From contig CAMYNW010000002.1 in the NCBI GenBank assembly GCA_947259885.1, positions 1 to 64,000 of the forward strand: a stretch of DNA of 64,000 nt. Direction: 5' to 3'. The stretch's first letter is position 1. The number at the start of each line of letters is the position of its first letter. Source of the DNA: an uncultured Gammaproteobacteria bacterium. GTDB lineage: Bacteria; Pseudomonadota; Gammaproteobacteria; Arenicellales; Poriferihabitantaceae. Positions 30,050 through 38,807 of this stretch are shown here, piece after piece. The notes beneath the pieces were generated by a model. That model saw only the letters and a program-made list of their open reading frames with translations. It ran no database searches and was not told the DNA's origin. The position numbers were made by a program, and so were the translations under genes.

Positions 30050-31306
30050 ATGGATCTGGTTAACCTGCTTGCAATTATTTTGTCGCTGTCGGCGGCATTT
30101 GCATATATCAATTTTCGCTTTATCGGCCTGCCTACCACAATAGGCGTGATGCTCATCGCATTGGTGTGTTCACTAGTAATGATCGTATTTGACTTCCTGG
30201 GGATTCTGGACGTGCGAGATCAGGCGGAAGCAATGCTGTCCAATATTGATTTCAATAAGGCGTTGATGCATGGGATGTTAAGTTTCTTGCTTTTCGCCGG
30301 TTCACTCCACGTCAGCACCAGCGATCTGGCAGACATGAAATGGATAGTGGGACTGCTGGCCACCGCCGGCGTGATAATTTCCACTTTTGTTGTGGGATCC
30401 CTTACCTGGCTATTACTTTCATCGCTCGGTATTAATATTTCCTATATCTACTGCCTGTTGTTTGGGGCTTTGATCTCCCCCACCGACCCCATTGCAGTAA
30501 TGGCAACATTGAAGCAAGCCGGCATCGCGCGCAGCCTGGAAACTAAAATCGCCGGAGAGTCGTTGTTCAACGATGGCGTTGGAGTCGTGGTATTTGTAGT
30601 CATTTTGGGACTGGTACTCAATCCTGTAGAGGTAAACGCCGGAAGTATCGTGCTTTTGTTTATACAGGAAGCCGTTGGCGGCGTAATTTTCGGGCTGCTT
30701 CTCGGCGCGCTTGGATTTTATCTTCTCAAGAGCGTAAACAATTACCAGGTCGAAATTCTGCTTACCCTGGCACTGGTCCTAGGGGGTTACACCCTTGCTA
30801 TGCACTTACATACCTCAGGCCCTATTGCAGTTGTTGTAGCCGGTCTTTTGATTGGCAATCGAGGGCGACAGTATGCGATGTCCACCAACACGAGGGAACA
30901 CCTGGATAACTTCTGGGAACTGTTAGACGAAATTCTAAACGTAATATTGTTTGTATTGATTGGCCTTGAGATTCTAATTCTCGAATATGATGAACCTTAC
31001 TTGTTTGCCGGCTTACTCGCGATACCGCTGGTTTTGATTTCAAGATTCATTGCTGTAGGCACTCCCATCACAGTCCTTCGCAAATTCTCGGCATATCAAT
31101 TCAGCCCGCATGTGATCAAAATTCTAACCTGGGGCGGTCTGCGGGGCGGTATCTCCGTGGCACTGGCGTTATCGCTTCCTCTCGGTAAGGAACGGGATTT
31201 ATTTTTAGTGATCACCTACATGATCGTTATTTTTTCAATCGTGGCGCAGGGATTAACCATAGGTAAGCTTGCGCACAAGCTCAGTGAAACCGAATCCGAA
31301 ACTTGA
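30050..31306 (+). CDS. CPA1-family Na+/H+ antiporter (NhaP type)
   Basis: This is a 418-residue membrane protein with about 12 helices. The family signature S-P-T-D-P-I-A-V and the downstream G-E-S-L-F-N-D-G-V-G motif carry the ion-binding Asp residues of CPA1 exchangers. A late W-G-G-L-R-G-G-I-S-V-A-L-A-L block is also typical. It should exchange cytosolic Na+ for H+. It follows the M20 peptidase gene closely and is probably co-transcribed. Confidence 0.94.
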   Translation: MDLVNLLAIILSLSAAFAYINFRFIGLPTTIGVMLIALVCSLVMIVFDFLGILDVRDQAEAMLSNIDFNKALMHGMLSFLLFAGSLHVSTSDLADMKWIVGLLATAGVIISTFVVGSLTWLLLSSLGINISYIYCLLFGALISPTDPIAVMATLKQAGIARSLETKIAGESLFNDGVGVVVFVVILGLVLNPVEVNAGSIVLLFIQEAVGGVIFGLLLGALGFYLLKSVNNYQVEILLTLALVLGGYTLAMHLHTSGPIAVVVAGLLIGNRGRQYAMSTNTREHLDNFWELLDEILNVILFVLIGLEILILEYDEPYLFAGLLAIPLVLISRFIAVGTPITVLRKFSAYQFSPHVIKILTWGGLRGGISVALALSLPLGKERDLFLVITYMIVIFSIVAQGLTIGKLAHKLSETESET

Positions 31307-31652
31307 TCTGCTCTCAACAGGTTTTTTTAAAGCAGCTCACTAGTTAGATCAGGTGCAGCGTAAAGAAAAGTTCGCGCCCTGGAACTATTGGTCCAGGGCG
31401 CGACTAACAACGAGAGGAATATGGATTGTCATAACCCGCTGTGATCACCAAAGCGGTTCGATATGAAATCGAACTTATTGGCCGGCATGCTGCCGGGAGT
31501 ACAACGTATTATTGAATCCTCCAATGTGACAACTGAATTTTTAAAAAGATTCCAGGAGAACTAAATTCTCCGGAAAAACATGCAGCTTTTGCCGATCTGA
31601 GGAACTAAAATGCATACGGAGATTTATCCTACATGCGACTCAGAACAGAAAA
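31307..31652 (+). other. Structured intergenic region with several hairpins
   Basis: These 346 bp separate two convergent genes. They hold a 12-bp perfect hairpin at 31372-31383/31392-31403 with an 8-nt loop and no T-run. Three smaller hairpins follow: GTTCGAT/ATCGAAC at about 31456-31473, CCGGCA/TGCCGG at about 31482-31496, and GGAGAA/TTCTCC at about 31555-31571. A 33-codon frame spans the last three. It may be a small structured RNA or an unusual termination region. Confidence 0.45.
31463..31564 (+). CDS. Possible 33-residue small protein
   Basis: An ATG frame of 33 codons ending in TAA encodes a peptide with a hydrophobic, Leu/Gly-rich N-terminal half and a charged C-terminal helix (T-E-F-L-K-R-F-Q-E-N). 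I see no ribosome site and recognise no family, so it is listed only as a possibility. Confidence 0.18.
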   Translation: MKSNLLAGMLPGVQRIIESSNVTTEFLKRFQEN

Positions 31653-32474
31653 TTACAATTCGTTTAATTTCCAATCATAGATGTAGTCCACCTCACCAGA
31701 GAATCGCCTCAACCTGGCGGCATCTTCAGCGCCCGCATACTGAGAAATCGTAATCAGCATCTGTTTCTCACTGCTCCCAAAGTCCTCTTGAAACCACTCG
31801 AAAATCTGTGACAGCAAGAGCTTGTCTTGCCGCCAAATCAGGCCGCGCGGATGGCTAAGAAATTTCTTCGCCGACTGGGACAACAACTGTTCCAGATTAT
31901 CGGCCGTATACACGACTGAGCCAAGATTGGGACAACCAATACTCGCACAGTTCACCGCAAAGTGAATCCTATGATCTTTGTACACCGGTCGTAGGATTCT
32001 GTGTTCTATATCGTTTAAGGTTAACGTCTTCCCGGAGATTTCGACAATGTCGTCATCCCATGGACCAGTAAAGATTATGCTTTGCCCCAGCTCGGTTATA
32101 GATTCAATCGGATAGTTTCGTACCACAAGTTGAACAGTCAGTGCATTATAGAGATTAATCCAATAGCTCATTTGTTCAGATTTACTGAGTGACCGGGGAT
32201 CAATCTCCTTAAGGCTTTCAATATATCGATCGAGCCTGGGATCAGCATCGCCCTGCACACCTTCATAGTCAAACAGATTGATCCCGGAATCATCTTCCAC
32301 AAGATAGTCATCAAGCGTCATCTGCCAAAGTCCATGATCGACACTGCGCACACTCAACGGATCAAAAGTATCCCAATAGGGATCAAGGTCCGCATCAGGA
32401 CCGGAGAAAATCCATGAAAATCCTGACACAATGACCAATACCCCTAGCAGAGCTATGAGCTTCACGGGATTCAC
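31653..32474 (-). CDS. DUF547 domain protein, membrane-anchored or exported
   Basis: About 273 residues begin with a signal peptide or membrane anchor (K-L-I-A-L-L-G-V-L-V-I-V). The DUF547 core follows: W-I-N-L-Y-N-A-L-T near the middle and H-F-A-V-N-C-A-S-I-G-C-P, the conserved Cys pair of the family. The function is unknown. The GTG at 32474 overlaps the stop of the upstream glycosyltransferase gene (GTGA); a second GTG at 32465 is an alternative. No ATG is available. The overlap argues for translational coupling. Confidence 0.87.
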   Translation of the reverse strand: MNPVKLIALLGVLVIVSGFSWIFSGPDADLDPYWDTFDPLSVRSVDHGLWQMTLDDYLVEDDSGINLFDYEGVQGDADPRLDRYIESLKEIDPRSLSKSEQMSYWINLYNALTVQLVVRNYPIESITELGQSIIFTGPWDDDIVEISGKTLTLNDIEHRILRPVYKDHRIHFAVNCASIGCPNLGSVVYTADNLEQLLSQSAKKFLSHPRGLIWRQDKLLLSQIFEWFQEDFGSSEKQMLITISQYAGAEDAARLRRFSGEVDYIYDWKLNEL

Positions 32475-33232
32475 AACGCGGATTTCCGTTTCGCGACACG
32501 GAGTTTGAGTGCACGAAATTGTTCCCGAATCAGAAGCTTGAACAGAGTGCCAAGTATACCGGCGCCGGCGCCGAGCACGCCGGAGACCGTCCCGCTGATC
32601 TTGGAACGCCCGATTCTTTTTAGAGTCGACACGGGAATTTCTTCCATGCGCAACCCTTCCTGGATAGCCCGCACCTGCATTTCGACCGTCCACCCATACC
32701 GTCGGTCCTGCATATTGATTACCTGCAGGCCCTTCCAGGTAATCGCGCGGAATGGTCCAAGATCAGTAACTGATTGATCCCAGAATAAACGAATCAAAAA
32801 GCTGGCGAGTCGATTACCAGACAGTTGTGGAAGTGAAAGTGCACCAGGCTGACGGTATTCGGGAACTCTCGAACCGATTATAAGGTCTGCGCCATTTTTT
32901 ATGCGTTCAAGTAACAACGGCAACTCACTCACCTTTACTGAACAGTCGGCATCCACAAAAACAACGATATCCTTTTCACTTGGGTGATTCAGTGCTGCCT
33001 GACAAGCGGCACCGTAGCCCAGCTCAGGTTCTGCAACGACTGCGCAGGGAAATCGACTTGCGATCGTTGCGGTATCGTCAGTAGATCCGTTGTCGCATAC
33101 TATGACCTGATCGATCAACGGGTTTCCCTGACTGGGTTCGACCAGCGCGAACAGACTTTTAAGAACTCTGCCAATTGAGGGCGCTTCATTATGGGCGGGA
33201 ACAATCACGCTAATATGACGGTCGGCATACAT
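32471..33232 (-). CDS. Family 2 glycosyltransferase
   Basis: This is a 253-residue inverting GT-A enzyme. It has the N-terminal V-I-V-P-A-H-N-E motif, C-D-N-G-S-T-D-D and the metal-binding D94-x-D96 (F-V-D-A-D). These resemble dolichyl- or polyprenyl-phosphate sugar transferases. It probably makes a lipid-linked sugar at the inner membrane. It is divergent from a multi-pass glycosyltransferase gene, which could be the enzyme that uses such a donor. That link is inference. Confidence 0.92.
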   Translation of the reverse strand: MYADRHISVIVPAHNEAPSIGRVLKSLFALVEPSQGNPLIDQVIVCDNGSTDDTATIASRFPCAVVAEPELGYGAACQAALNHPSEKDIVVFVDADCSVKVSELPLLLERIKNGADLIIGSRVPEYRQPGALSLPQLSGNRLASFLIRLFWDQSVTDLGPFRAITWKGLQVINMQDRRYGWTVEMQVRAIQEGLRMEEIPVSTLKRIGRSKISGTVSGVLGAGAGILGTLFKLLIREQFRALKLRVAKRKSAL

Positions 33233-33297
33233 GTTGTGTTCGATTTCACTGCAAATGTTTAGTTCATCCTTGCTGTCAATAAATGCGAGATTATTCT

Positions 33298-34653
33298 ATG
33301 AAAGAGGATAGTACTCTGCCGGGCCGATTGCTGGCGATCGCCAGTGTTTTGTGTTTGCTTAGCTTTGCTTTAATCGCGTGGCTTTCTCATCAAGACCATT
33401 CAGTCGATCTTTCTGTTTTCCTCTCGATCAGCCTGATCTGCACCGCCCTTGCAGTTTTGGTGGTGTGGCAATACTCCGTTCAAAAGCGTCAGATACCGTT
33501 TATCTGGATTCTCTGCAGCGCAATTTTGTTTCGAGCAATCGGAGTAACAGGTCAACCGTTGTTCGAAGATGATTTCTATCGATATCTGTGGGATGGCTAT
33601 CGTACTGCGGTATCTGGAGATCCATACTCATTGCCGCCCTCATGGTTTTTCGCAAAGGAAGCTGTCTCCAACAGATTCGAGCATATTCTTTCCAATATTA
33701 ACTATCCAGATATTGCGACAGTATATGGCCCGGTCTGCCAATGGATTTTTGCTGCCGCCTACTTCCTGGCGCCCGGGGAGATATGGCCACTGCAGTGGTT
33801 TGCCGCACTGACAGATATTGGCATATTACTTTTATTACGCTTAATGTGCCGACACAATGCGTTACTTTTGTACGCCTGGTCGCCCCTCCTGATAAAAGAA
33901 TTCGCGTTCACCGCACACCCTGATATTCTGGCAGTTTTTATGACCATGGTCGCAATTCAGTTTAGGTTTCTGGGGCGCCCTGCACTTGTAGGAATTTTTA
34001 TTGGATTGGCATGTGGGATCAAAATATTTGCACTGCTTCTTGCACCATTTTTATTGGTAGTCAGGAAAGATTTCAAAAAATCGATTACAGGTAGTGTCAG
34101 CTTTATCCTCACACTTGTGCTGATTACCTGGTGGTACGGCACACTTGAGGTCTGGGCGCCTGCAGGTCTTGTGGAAATGGCTGACAACTGGTTATTCAAC
34201 GCGCCGCTGTATTTACTTTTAACCACCTGGATGTCGCTGCAAAGTGCTAAAGCGATACTACTGATATCGTTTGCACTGCTTTATGGGATTTGGCTCATCC
34301 AGTATTACAAACGTGTGGGCTCGACAACAGGATCGTCAGATGATCGAGAACTCAGGTATCTTCCTATTCGAGCGGATTATCTATACGCCGTTTTCTTATT
34401 GTGTATTCCAGTACTGAATCCGTGGTATCTGGCATGGGTATTGCCTTTTGCAGTACTGTATCCCTCTAGGTGGGCCTGGACTGCGGGCACCGCAGTATTT
34501 CTTGCTTACGTTACAGGAATCTATACCGGCGATCCATCCCTGGGTCTCCATCAGCAGCCCCTGACGGTAATCGTGATTGAATTTGGCGCAATAGGAATTG
34601 CGTTACTTGTCGATTGGAAACGTCCACTTGTTTCCAACCACCAGCGAATTTAA
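33298..34653 (+). CDS. Multi-pass membrane (GT-C type) glycosyltransferase
   Basis: A protein of about 451 residues has some 10-12 membrane helices. An acidic motif E90-D91-D92 followed by F-Y-R-Y-L-W-D-G in the first large loop is typical of GT-C enzymes that use polyprenyl-phosphate sugars. It should add mannose- or arabinose-like sugars on the periplasmic side; acceptor and sugar are unknown. It is divergent from the family 2 glycosyltransferase gene 65 bp away. The ATG at 33298 has a GAGA-type site; an ATG at 33283 is equally in frame. Confidence 0.82.
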   Translation: MKEDSTLPGRLLAIASVLCLLSFALIAWLSHQDHSVDLSVFLSISLICTALAVLVVWQYSVQKRQIPFIWILCSAILFRAIGVTGQPLFEDDFYRYLWDGYRTAVSGDPYSLPPSWFFAKEAVSNRFEHILSNINYPDIATVYGPVCQWIFAAAYFLAPGEIWPLQWFAALTDIGILLLLRLMCRHNALLLYAWSPLLIKEFAFTAHPDILAVFMTMVAIQFRFLGRPALVGIFIGLACGIKIFALLLAPFLLVVRKDFKKSITGSVSFILTLVLITWWYGTLEVWAPAGLVEMADNWLFNAPLYLLLTTWMSLQSAKAILLISFALLYGIWLIQYYKRVGSTTGSSDDRELRYLPIRADYLYAVFLLCIPVLNPWYLAWVLPFAVLYPSRWAWTAGTAVFLAYVTGIYTGDPSLGLHQQPLTVIVIEFGAIGIALLVDWKRPLVSNHQRI

Positions 34654-34657
34654 ATAC

Positions 34658-35119
34658 TTAGCTGTTAGAGTAAAGAGATAATCGATAGCGCTTATTCAGA
34701 TAGTAGATCATGGCACTTAACTGGCGATCATCAAACTGTTGTTCTATCATTTTTTCAGGCTGATCGCAGTTGCGTAAATGTGCCGACAACTCTTCAGCGC
34801 TTGTGTTCTCAAACTGCCGCAAAGAACGCCGAGTTACTCTCTGCAGCTGCTCAGCTTGTTTAATGCAATAGTTTATCGGATTTCCATCCGCACCCTTAGC
34901 ATGGAAAATGGATTTGCCTTGCTCGTAAAAATGATCGGCTTTTGTCTGAAAAAGGCTTTCCTGGCCATAGTCGCCAGTGCCTGACGCAAAAGAAGCGCTT
35001 ATACCGGCAAACAGGGCGCTCACTAGGAATAATAGAATATGGAATATGTTCACGATCAACGATATCGGCTTATGGGGTTTTAAAAAGACATTAAAAAAAG
35101 TCAGGAGTTCCCGAAACAT
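34658..35119 (-). CDS. Exported hypothetical protein
   Basis: This is a 153-residue protein with a long hydrophobic N-terminal stretch (about residues 19-45) ending in a possible signal-peptidase site (S-A-S-F-A-S). The mature part is charged, with two isolated cysteines (Y-C-I-K and R-N-C-D) and no haem motif. I do not recognise the family; cytochrome-c-like small proteins are a loose look-alike only. It is convergent with the GT-C gene, 4 bp apart. Confidence 0.65.
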   Translation of the reverse strand: MFRELLTFFNVFLKPHKPISLIVNIFHILLFLVSALFAGISASFASGTGDYGQESLFQTKADHFYEQGKSIFHAKGADGNPINYCIKQAEQLQRVTRRSLRQFENTSAEELSAHLRNCDQPEKMIEQQFDDRQLSAMIYYLNKRYRLSLYSNS

Positions 35120-35234
35120 ATTGCTTTGGGTAGTTCAATCTGATCTGGCCTTATTCTAGCGGAACCCGCGAAAGGACAAAACTAAAGTTGGCAGGCTGGC
35201 TTCACCATTTATAATGAGCAGCTTACGGTCCACC

Positions 35235-35699
35235 TCAAATCAGCCAGGGTATCGAACTTTCCATTTTGAGAAGAGCGACCTTGGTTTCAATGCCCCCGCG
35301 ACCGGAGTATCCACCAAGATTATTGCTCCCCAGCACTCGGTGGCAGGGCACGATGATTGGTAGTGGATTTCCACCACACGCATTTCCAGCGGCTTGGGCC
35401 GAAGAGTCGAGGCGAGTCGCGAGTTCGGCGTAGGTTATAGTCTCGCCGTGCGGAATCCGCAGCATCTCTTCACACGCCAATTTCTGAAAATCACTGCAAG
35501 AATAGGCAAGGGGTAAATCGAACCTTTTAAATTGCCCCGCAAAGTATGCTTGGAGCTGGCCTTTGGCTTGATCGAGTAATTCGGTATCATCTTCAGTGTC
35601 TGCATTACCCCAGCCCGCGCGCACCAGGTACTGCCCTCGCTGCACCAGAAAAATTCTGCCCACAGGCGTTTCAAGAGTTGTAGAAAATAACTTATCCAT
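35235..35699 (-). CDS. ogt: Methylated-DNA--protein-cysteine methyltransferase
   Basis: This is a 154-residue suicide repair protein that takes the methyl group from O6-methylguanine. The acceptor motif I-V-P-C-H-R-V is followed by G-G-Y-S-G, with the helix-turn-helix block I-P-x-G-x-x-x-T-Y-A-E-L-A upstream of it. The N-terminal domain is short, as in Ogt. The ATG at 35699 gives the family-like start (T-P-V-G-R-I), while an ATG at 35723 would add eight residues. It is divergent from the haloperoxidase gene. Confidence 0.93.
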   Translation of the reverse strand: MDKLFSTTLETPVGRIFLVQRGQYLVRAGWGNADTEDDTELLDQAKGQLQAYFAGQFKRFDLPLAYSCSDFQKLACEEMLRIPHGETITYAELATRLDSSAQAAGNACGGNPLPIIVPCHRVLGSNNLGGYSGRGGIETKVALLKMESSIPWLI

Positions 35700-35747
35700 G
35701 CTTGAAGTAAAATCTAACGTCATAGGACACACAGGTAAAGTCAAAGT

Positions 35748-37625
35748 ATGACATCGAACCTATTTCGTTGTTTCGCCACCCACACTAAATGGATTCTAGG
35801 CCTTATTCTTGCCGCGGCGATTACCGGTAATGCCCAGGCGCAGCAATCTCATTCAATCGCCCGCCAGTGGAATGAACAGCTGTTGGCTGCCATTCGGATG
35901 GATGAAGCCCGTCCCACGGTTCACGCTCGCAACCTGTTCCACCTCTCAGTAGCGATGTGGGATGCATGGGCTGCGTATGAAGCAGACGCTAAACAAGTCA
36001 TTCACCAGGAAAAGCTGGACGTAGTCGATGTTGCCGCGGCGCGCCACAAAACCATCAGCTATGCGGCCTATCGACTGCTGCAGTGGCGCTTCAAGCTATC
36101 GCCAAATGTTGCCCAGACGAATACTGCTCTCAAGCGTAAAATGGAGCAACTTGGTTACGATATTGCTAGCACAGGTGTTGTTGGAAACAACCCCGCGGCC
36201 CTTGGCAACCGAATAGCCCAAAGTATTATTCAGCATGGACTGCACGACGGCGCTAATGAACAGAACAACTACGCCAGTATTCACTACAAGCCAGTTAACG
36301 CACGCCTCGATCCTTCGGCAACCGGGAACCCGGAAATTACCGACCCAAATCGCTGGCAACAGCTGCATCTGCCCAATTTTGTTGGTCAATCAGGACAGCG
36401 GGCAAAAAATTATCCGGCATTTGTCGGCCCCGAATGGGGTAACGTCAAACCGTTTTCTCTGCTGCAATCCGACGCGACCATTTATAGTCGAAACGGTGTC
36501 GACTACAAGGTTTTTCTCGACCCTGGACCCCCGCCTCTGTTGGGAACGAATAAACAGGCAAGTCGTCTTTATAAGCAGGGATTTGAACAGGTGATTGAAT
36601 GGAGTGCCAGCCTCGATCCCACCGATGGTGTTTATATCGATATCAGTCCGGAGAGCCGTGGCAACAACACCCTGGGAACCAACGATGGCAGCGGCTATGA
36701 AAGGAACCCGGTTACCGGCCAACCTTACCAACCACAACTGGTCAAAGCCGGCGACTACTTCAGGGTGCTCGCAGAATTCTGGGCCGACGGCCCGAGCTCT
36801 GAAACACCTCCCGGTCACTGGTTTACATTATTCAATGTTGTATCCGACCAGCCAGCTTTGGAAAAACGTTTTGCTGGTGAAGGCCCTCCCTTAAGCAGAC
36901 TCGAATGGGATTTACGCGGTTATCTTACTCTTGGCGGGGCTATGCACGATGTGGCCATTGCCGCGTGGAGCAACAAGGGCTGGTACGATTACACCAGACC
37001 GATCTCCGCAATTCGCTATCTTTGCGATCAAGGCCAGGCCAGTGATCCAGCCCTGCCCCGATACAATGAAAACGGCATCACGCTTAAGCCCGGAATAATT
37101 GAACTGATCACAGAGAAATCCGCGGCGCCGGGCGGGCGCCACGATCACCTCGCCACAGACAGCAATCCTATCGGGCAGATTGTCATACGTTCATGGCGCG
37201 GCCCAGATTTCGTTAAGGATCCTGATCAGAATACCGCGGGGGTGGGATGGATATTGTGCGGTGACTGGTGGCCCTACCAGCGCCCAAACTTTGTGACACC
37301 ACCTTTTGCCGGCTATGTCTCCGGCCATAGCACCTATAGCCGCGCGGCCGCGGAGATACTGACTTTGCTAACTGGTTCAAAATTTTTCCCAGGCGGTCTG
37401 GGTATATTCAAAATACCGAAAGATACGTATCTTGTTTTCGAGAAAGGACCGAGTGAAGCCCTCAGACTTGAATGGGCCACCTATCAGGATGCAGCGGACG
37501 AATGCAGTTTGTCGCGCATATATGGTGGCATCCATCCAACCGCGGACGACATTCCAGGAAGGCTGATGGGGTTCAAAATCGGGCATCGTGCGTTCGCTAA
37601 AGCGCGCACATACTTTTCATTGTAG
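35748..37625 (+). CDS. Secreted vanadium-dependent haloperoxidase-like (PAP2 superfamily) protein
   Basis: This is a 625-residue exported enzyme with a signal peptide (cleavage likely after A-Q-A, about residue 32). The C-terminal PAP2/vanadium-haloperoxidase core keeps the vanadate/phosphate-binding pieces V-S-G-H527 and R-x-x-x-G-x-H596 (S-R-I-Y-G-G-I-H-P-T). Relatives oxidise halides with peroxide; some are phosphatases. The length fits bacterial haloperoxidases. No accessory gene is obvious next to it. Activity and halide preference cannot be read here. Confidence 0.85.
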   Translation: MTSNLFRCFATHTKWILGLILAAAITGNAQAQQSHSIARQWNEQLLAAIRMDEARPTVHARNLFHLSVAMWDAWAAYEADAKQVIHQEKLDVVDVAAARHKTISYAAYRLLQWRFKLSPNVAQTNTALKRKMEQLGYDIASTGVVGNNPAALGNRIAQSIIQHGLHDGANEQNNYASIHYKPVNARLDPSATGNPEITDPNRWQQLHLPNFVGQSGQRAKNYPAFVGPEWGNVKPFSLLQSDATIYSRNGVDYKVFLDPGPPPLLGTNKQASRLYKQGFEQVIEWSASLDPTDGVYIDISPESRGNNTLGTNDGSGYERNPVTGQPYQPQLVKAGDYFRVLAEFWADGPSSETPPGHWFTLFNVVSDQPALEKRFAGEGPPLSRLEWDLRGYLTLGGAMHDVAIAAWSNKGWYDYTRPISAIRYLCDQGQASDPALPRYNENGITLKPGIIELITEKSAAPGGRHDHLATDSNPIGQIVIRSWRGPDFVKDPDQNTAGVGWILCGDWWPYQRPNFVTPPFAGYVSGHSTYSRAAAEILTLLTGSKFFPGGLGIFKIPKDTYLVFEKGPSEALRLEWATYQDAADECSLSRIYGGIHPTADDIPGRLMGFKIGHRAFAKARTYFSL

Positions 37626-37681
37626 TGATTAATCAGGTCGAATTTGATCTGGATGACTGGAAAATTATTTTCTATTTTTGA

Positions 37682-38190
37682 TCAGCGATAGTAGCCAAAG
37701 CTTTTTCCAAACTCGATCATGTTGCTGTAGTCAATCTCGACCTCGTATGGAAACACCTGAGAAATATGCACATCAATACAGTACCCATCGCGGTAACCAT
37801 AATAATTTGCGTTGATCTGTACTAAACGTTGTTCCTTATACTCGGTATTAACCAAGTACGTCACAACGGCAAAAGGTTCTGTAGCAACCACCTTAACGGT
37901 GTCTTTCTCAATGATCGGATTTTTGGAAGCCAATGCCCAGTAGTGCTTCATGCAGCTGACACTGTCGGTACCTTTGTCTGTAGCAGGTTCAACAAATGCT
38001 GACAGATAGAATCCTATTTCAGTCGAAGCCTCGAGCTGAAATTCAGTGGCTGAAGAAGTCCCTGGTGGTGCTCTAATTTAGGGGAATTGAACTGAAACCC
38101 CCAGGATTGCCCCGGCACCATAAATATGCTTTCTGCAAAAAGTGGCTGTGAGACAAGCCCCAACAATATTGTCATTAGAATACGCATCAT
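37682..38190 (-). pseudogene. Small exported protein gene interrupted by a frameshift
   Basis: The 5' part (ATG 38190 or 38187) encodes a clear signal peptide (M-R-I-L-M-T-I-L-L-G-L-V-S, cleavage after L-F-A). The mature start W-G-F-Q-F-N-S-P-K-L follows, then the frame runs out near 38014. A second frame, open from about 38077, reads on through A-T-E-F-Q-L-E-A and a Cys-Met-Lys-His-Tyr-Trp segment to a stop at 37682. Joining them needs one extra base between about 38077 and 38050. The family is not recognised. It could be a true mutation or a sequencing error. If the genes are intact in the cell, this is one exported protein of about 168 residues. Confidence 0.6.
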
Positions 38191-38287
38191 TTTTCCCTGA
38201 CGCATTGCCTGACGTTTTAACCGGACCCAGACACGAAAATCGTGGGTCGTGACGAGCAACACCCGAAACGGGCTCTCTAAGCGGTTG

Positions 38288-38734
38288 TTATGACTGTTCA
38301 CACTGATCGACATTAACGGTCAAAAATTCCTCACCGTCAACAAATTCATATATGTAACGCATAGCACCACCCATATCGATGAATGAGCGTGTGGGGCTGC
38401 CTTCAGTACATACAGCGTGCGCTGCATAATACATTGCGGATTTAGCGGTCTCTATATCAGAGCCCGATTCTGCAAGAGCTTTCTCTAACGACTCTTTGTC
38501 GTAGGAGAGACGAAGATGCCCCTGTATAGTATTTTCAATTGCGAGGACAGATTCCCAGATCATATTGTCACTCATTATTAATGGAAGCTGCTTTGCAATT
38601 TCACCTGCTATTGTTTTCGCTTCCAAACAAATATCCTCTTTTTGTGATTCTCCAACGCAGCGATCAGTCTCGACGGCGAGTAAACTTAAGGGAAATTGAG
38701 CCAGCACAAAACAAATCGCAATTATAATTTTCAA
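38288..38734 (-). CDS. Exported hypothetical protein with conserved-looking cysteines
   Basis: This is a 148-residue protein with a signal peptide (K-I-I-I-A-I-C-F-V-L-A, cleavage near A-V-E). The mature part has four cysteines (D-R-C, D-I-C-L, A-V-C-T, D-Q-C), suitable for two disulphides, and a helical middle. I do not recognise the family. It lies just upstream of the frameshifted exported protein on the same strand, and the pair may form an operon. Confidence 0.72.
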   Translation of the reverse strand: MKIIIAICFVLAQFPLSLLAVETDRCVGESQKEDICLEAKTIAGEIAKQLPLIMSDNMIWESVLAIENTIQGHLRLSYDKESLEKALAESGSDIETAKSAMYYAAHAVCTEGSPTRSFIDMGGAMRYIYEFVDGEEFLTVNVDQCEQS

Positions 38735-38807
38735 TTTCGGTCTGCCATTTTATTCATTTGGTCTGGATGCCGATCAAAGGGCGATATCCAAATGGTGTCG
38801 GACACTT

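Noticed and set aside
38041..38100. Programmed -1 frameshift in the small exported-protein gene
   Set aside because: No slippery heptamer of the usual X-XXY-YYZ form at the crossover, and a similar lesion occurs next door; error or mutation is likelier.
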